Shown piece after piece: positions 62,964 to 64,000 of a stretch of DNA of 64,000 nt; the stretch's first letter is position 1, and each line of letters begins with the position of its first letter. The notes under the pieces were generated by a model, which saw nothing but the letters and a program-made list of their open reading frames with translations, ran no database searches and was not told the origin of the DNA. Source of the DNA: an uncultured Lachnospiraceae bacterium (GTDB lineage Bacteria; Bacillota; Clostridia; Lachnospirales; Lachnospiraceae); contig CAJTTZ010000001.1 of NCBI GenBank assembly GCA_910579505.1, forward strand, positions 1 through 64,000. Reading direction: 5' to 3'. A program made the translations under genes and the position numbers.

Positions 62964-63533
62964 GTGGATAAAGGAGATAAAAGAAAAAAGCAGCTCTTAC
63001 AGGTTGCGCTGGATGTCTTTATAGAAAAAGGTTACTACGGTACAAGTACGCGGGAAATTGCAAGAAGGGCCGGTGTCAGTTCCGGCTTGCTGTTCCATTA
63101 TTTTAGCAATAAAGAAAGTATTTATCTTGAACTGATAAAGATTGGCGTTGAAGAAATGAAGATAGATACAGAAAAGGCAATGGAAGCACCTTGTGAATAC
63201 CTTTTTCAGACCGTGAAGAATGTATTTGAGCAGCTGGAAAGCAGTCCCGCCTTTGGGAAGATGTTTGTGTTTATGGATAATGTTCAATATACGGCAGTTA
63301 ATGATGAAGAAATAGAGCTGTTTTTGCAATCCATAGATATTTGCAGGCAGTGGATTCCAGTCATTTTAGAGGGACAGCGGCGCGGCGAGTTTCGGGCAGG
63401 TAATTCTCATTCATTATGTGTCGCCATTCTGGGCGCCATACAGGGAATTGCGCAGGAAAAAGTCAGAGTCCCTAAGACGCCATTGCCTGAGACAGACTGG
63501 CTTATGGACATGATAGTTAAACGTACCAAATAG
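62964..63533 (+). CDS. TetR-family transcriptional regulator
   Basis: 189 residues from a GTG at 62964, placed six bases after AAGGAGG. The N-terminal HTH is canonical: LLQVALDVFIEKGYYGTST, then REIARRAGVSSGLLFHYFSNKESIYLELI. The C-terminal ligand-binding domain is typical of multidrug or metabolite sensors. It is preceded by its own promoter and palindromic operator, and the next gene (a serine hydrolase) begins 49 bp later, so it may control that gene. Confidence 0.88.
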   Translation: MDKGDKRKKQLLQVALDVFIEKGYYGTSTREIARRAGVSSGLLFHYFSNKESIYLELIKIGVEEMKIDTEKAMEAPCEYLFQTVKNVFEQLESSPAFGKMFVFMDNVQYTAVNDEEIELFLQSIDICRQWIPVILEGQRRGEFRAGNSHSLCVAILGAIQGIAQEKVRVPKTPLPETDWLMDMIVKRTK

Positions 63534-63582
63534 CATAAAAATAACGCGGAAGGGTGGACGAAACAGATCACATGGTGATGTC

Positions 63583-64000
63583 ATGAAAACAAAGAGTTAT
63601 GATGATTTATTTGATGCGTATATTCGGGCAAAAAAGATTTATGAAAGCGTAGTCCTAATCGAAAAGGGAACCGGGGAAACTGTATTCTCAAAGGCCTACG
63701 GGGGAAAAGATATAGATAGTCCGATAGTAGCGGCGAGCATAACAAAAATGTTTACTGCCGCATGTATTTTTATTCTCGTTCAGCAGGGCTGTATAACGCT
63801 GGGTGATAACCTGCTAAATTTTTATGAGCCTGCTTATTTAAGCGGTTTACATTTTTATAAAGGGAAAGAGTATTCTTATGATTTGAAAATATCAGACTTA
63901 CTCTGCCAGACAAGCGGATTGGCGGATATATATGAAGAAGGGAAAAGCAGCATCAAAAAACAGGCTGTCATTTCGGATACATTTATTACCTTTGACAAAA
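63583..64000 (+). CDS. Serine hydrolase, beta-lactamase class C-like (partial)
   Basis: 139 codons to the window edge. MKTKSYDDLFDAYIRAKK opens the protein. The SxxK catalytic motif is seen as SITKMFTAACIFILVQQG, followed by a conserved helix and KISDLLCQTSGLADIY, the standard start of this fold. The rest, including the YxN motif, lies beyond the window. These enzymes act as esterases, peptidases or beta-lactamases. It follows the TetR gene and is probably its target. Confidence 0.8.
   Translation, partial: MKTKSYDDLFDAYIRAKKIYESVVLIEKGTGETVFSKAYGGKDIDSPIVAASITKMFTAACIFILVQQGCITLGDNLLNFYEPAYLSGLHFYKGKEYSYDLKISDLLCQTSGLADIYEEGKSSIKKQAVISDTFITFDK

Overview
The window reads as Firmicutes DNA, most likely from a gut Lachnospiraceae-type clostridium. 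The basis is strong AGGAGG-type ribosome sites, Tn916-type Xis and Int, secreted proteins with a VQTGD sorting motif and Cys-rich or DUF285 repeats, a small RelA-type alarmone synthetase and a GH43 lipoprotein. No rRNA, tRNA or CRISPR array was seen.

Bases 1 to about 55,300 are the accessory and right-end part of a large integrative (conjugative-type) element. Its relaxase and secretion genes are not here and would lie to the left. It ends in xis (53614) and a Tn916-family integrase (53938), followed by inverted repeats. Host chromosome with visibly higher GC begins at the low-molecular-weight protein tyrosine phosphatase gene (55320).

Layout: (1) 1-271, 5' part of an IS110-type transposase. 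(2) 387-4548, leftward element-maintenance genes: DUF5688, ssb, a DUF262 protein, a RadC-like JAB protein and a J-domain protein. (3) 5223-7497, a winged-helix protein, a nucleotidyltransferase-fold protein and a leucine-rich-repeat protein. (4) 7843-16483, a very AT-rich defence-like island: an AbiH remnant, a Trypco1 + trypsin-STAND two-gene system, an IS200/IS605 remnant, and a PD-(D/E)XK nuclease-like gene next to a SEC-C zinc protein. (5) 17187-23525, three tyrosine recombinases, a Spo0E-like microprotein, a coiled-coil protein and a helicase-associated-domain protein, resembling Tn554 or recombinase-in-trio modules. (6) 24190-24409, a compact multi-stem RNA candidate. (7) 24714-27460, a Pycsar-type operon with two cyclase genes flanking one membrane effector. 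(8) 28393-32395, secreted or surface proteins behind a pseudoknot-like leader. (9) 32459-38476, an XRE regulator with a 26-bp operator palindrome, a NERD membrane protein, a second DUF262 protein and a large HTH protein. (10) 38508-40533, a ~245-290 bp repeat in three copies around a second leucine-rich-repeat gene. (11) 41383-53334, two lipoproteins, a HELLH metallopeptidase-like protein, a 1472-residue secreted protein with possible thioester-domain motifs, a KAP NTPase with a partner gene, and a DUF285 surface protein. (12) 53614-55190, xis, int and the element end. (13) 55320-64000, chromosome: phosphatase, three coiled-coil or flagellar-like genes, an aldo/keto reductase with ferredoxin tail, the alarmone synthetase, a GH43 protein, a TetR regulator with its operator, and the start of a serine hydrolase.

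The leading candidates for new biology are the two-cyclase Pycsar locus, the structured RNA just upstream of it, and the Trypco1/trypsin-STAND system whose long effector carries an in-frame hexanucleotide repeat. All functional statements are homology judgements made by reading the sequence; no database search was run.
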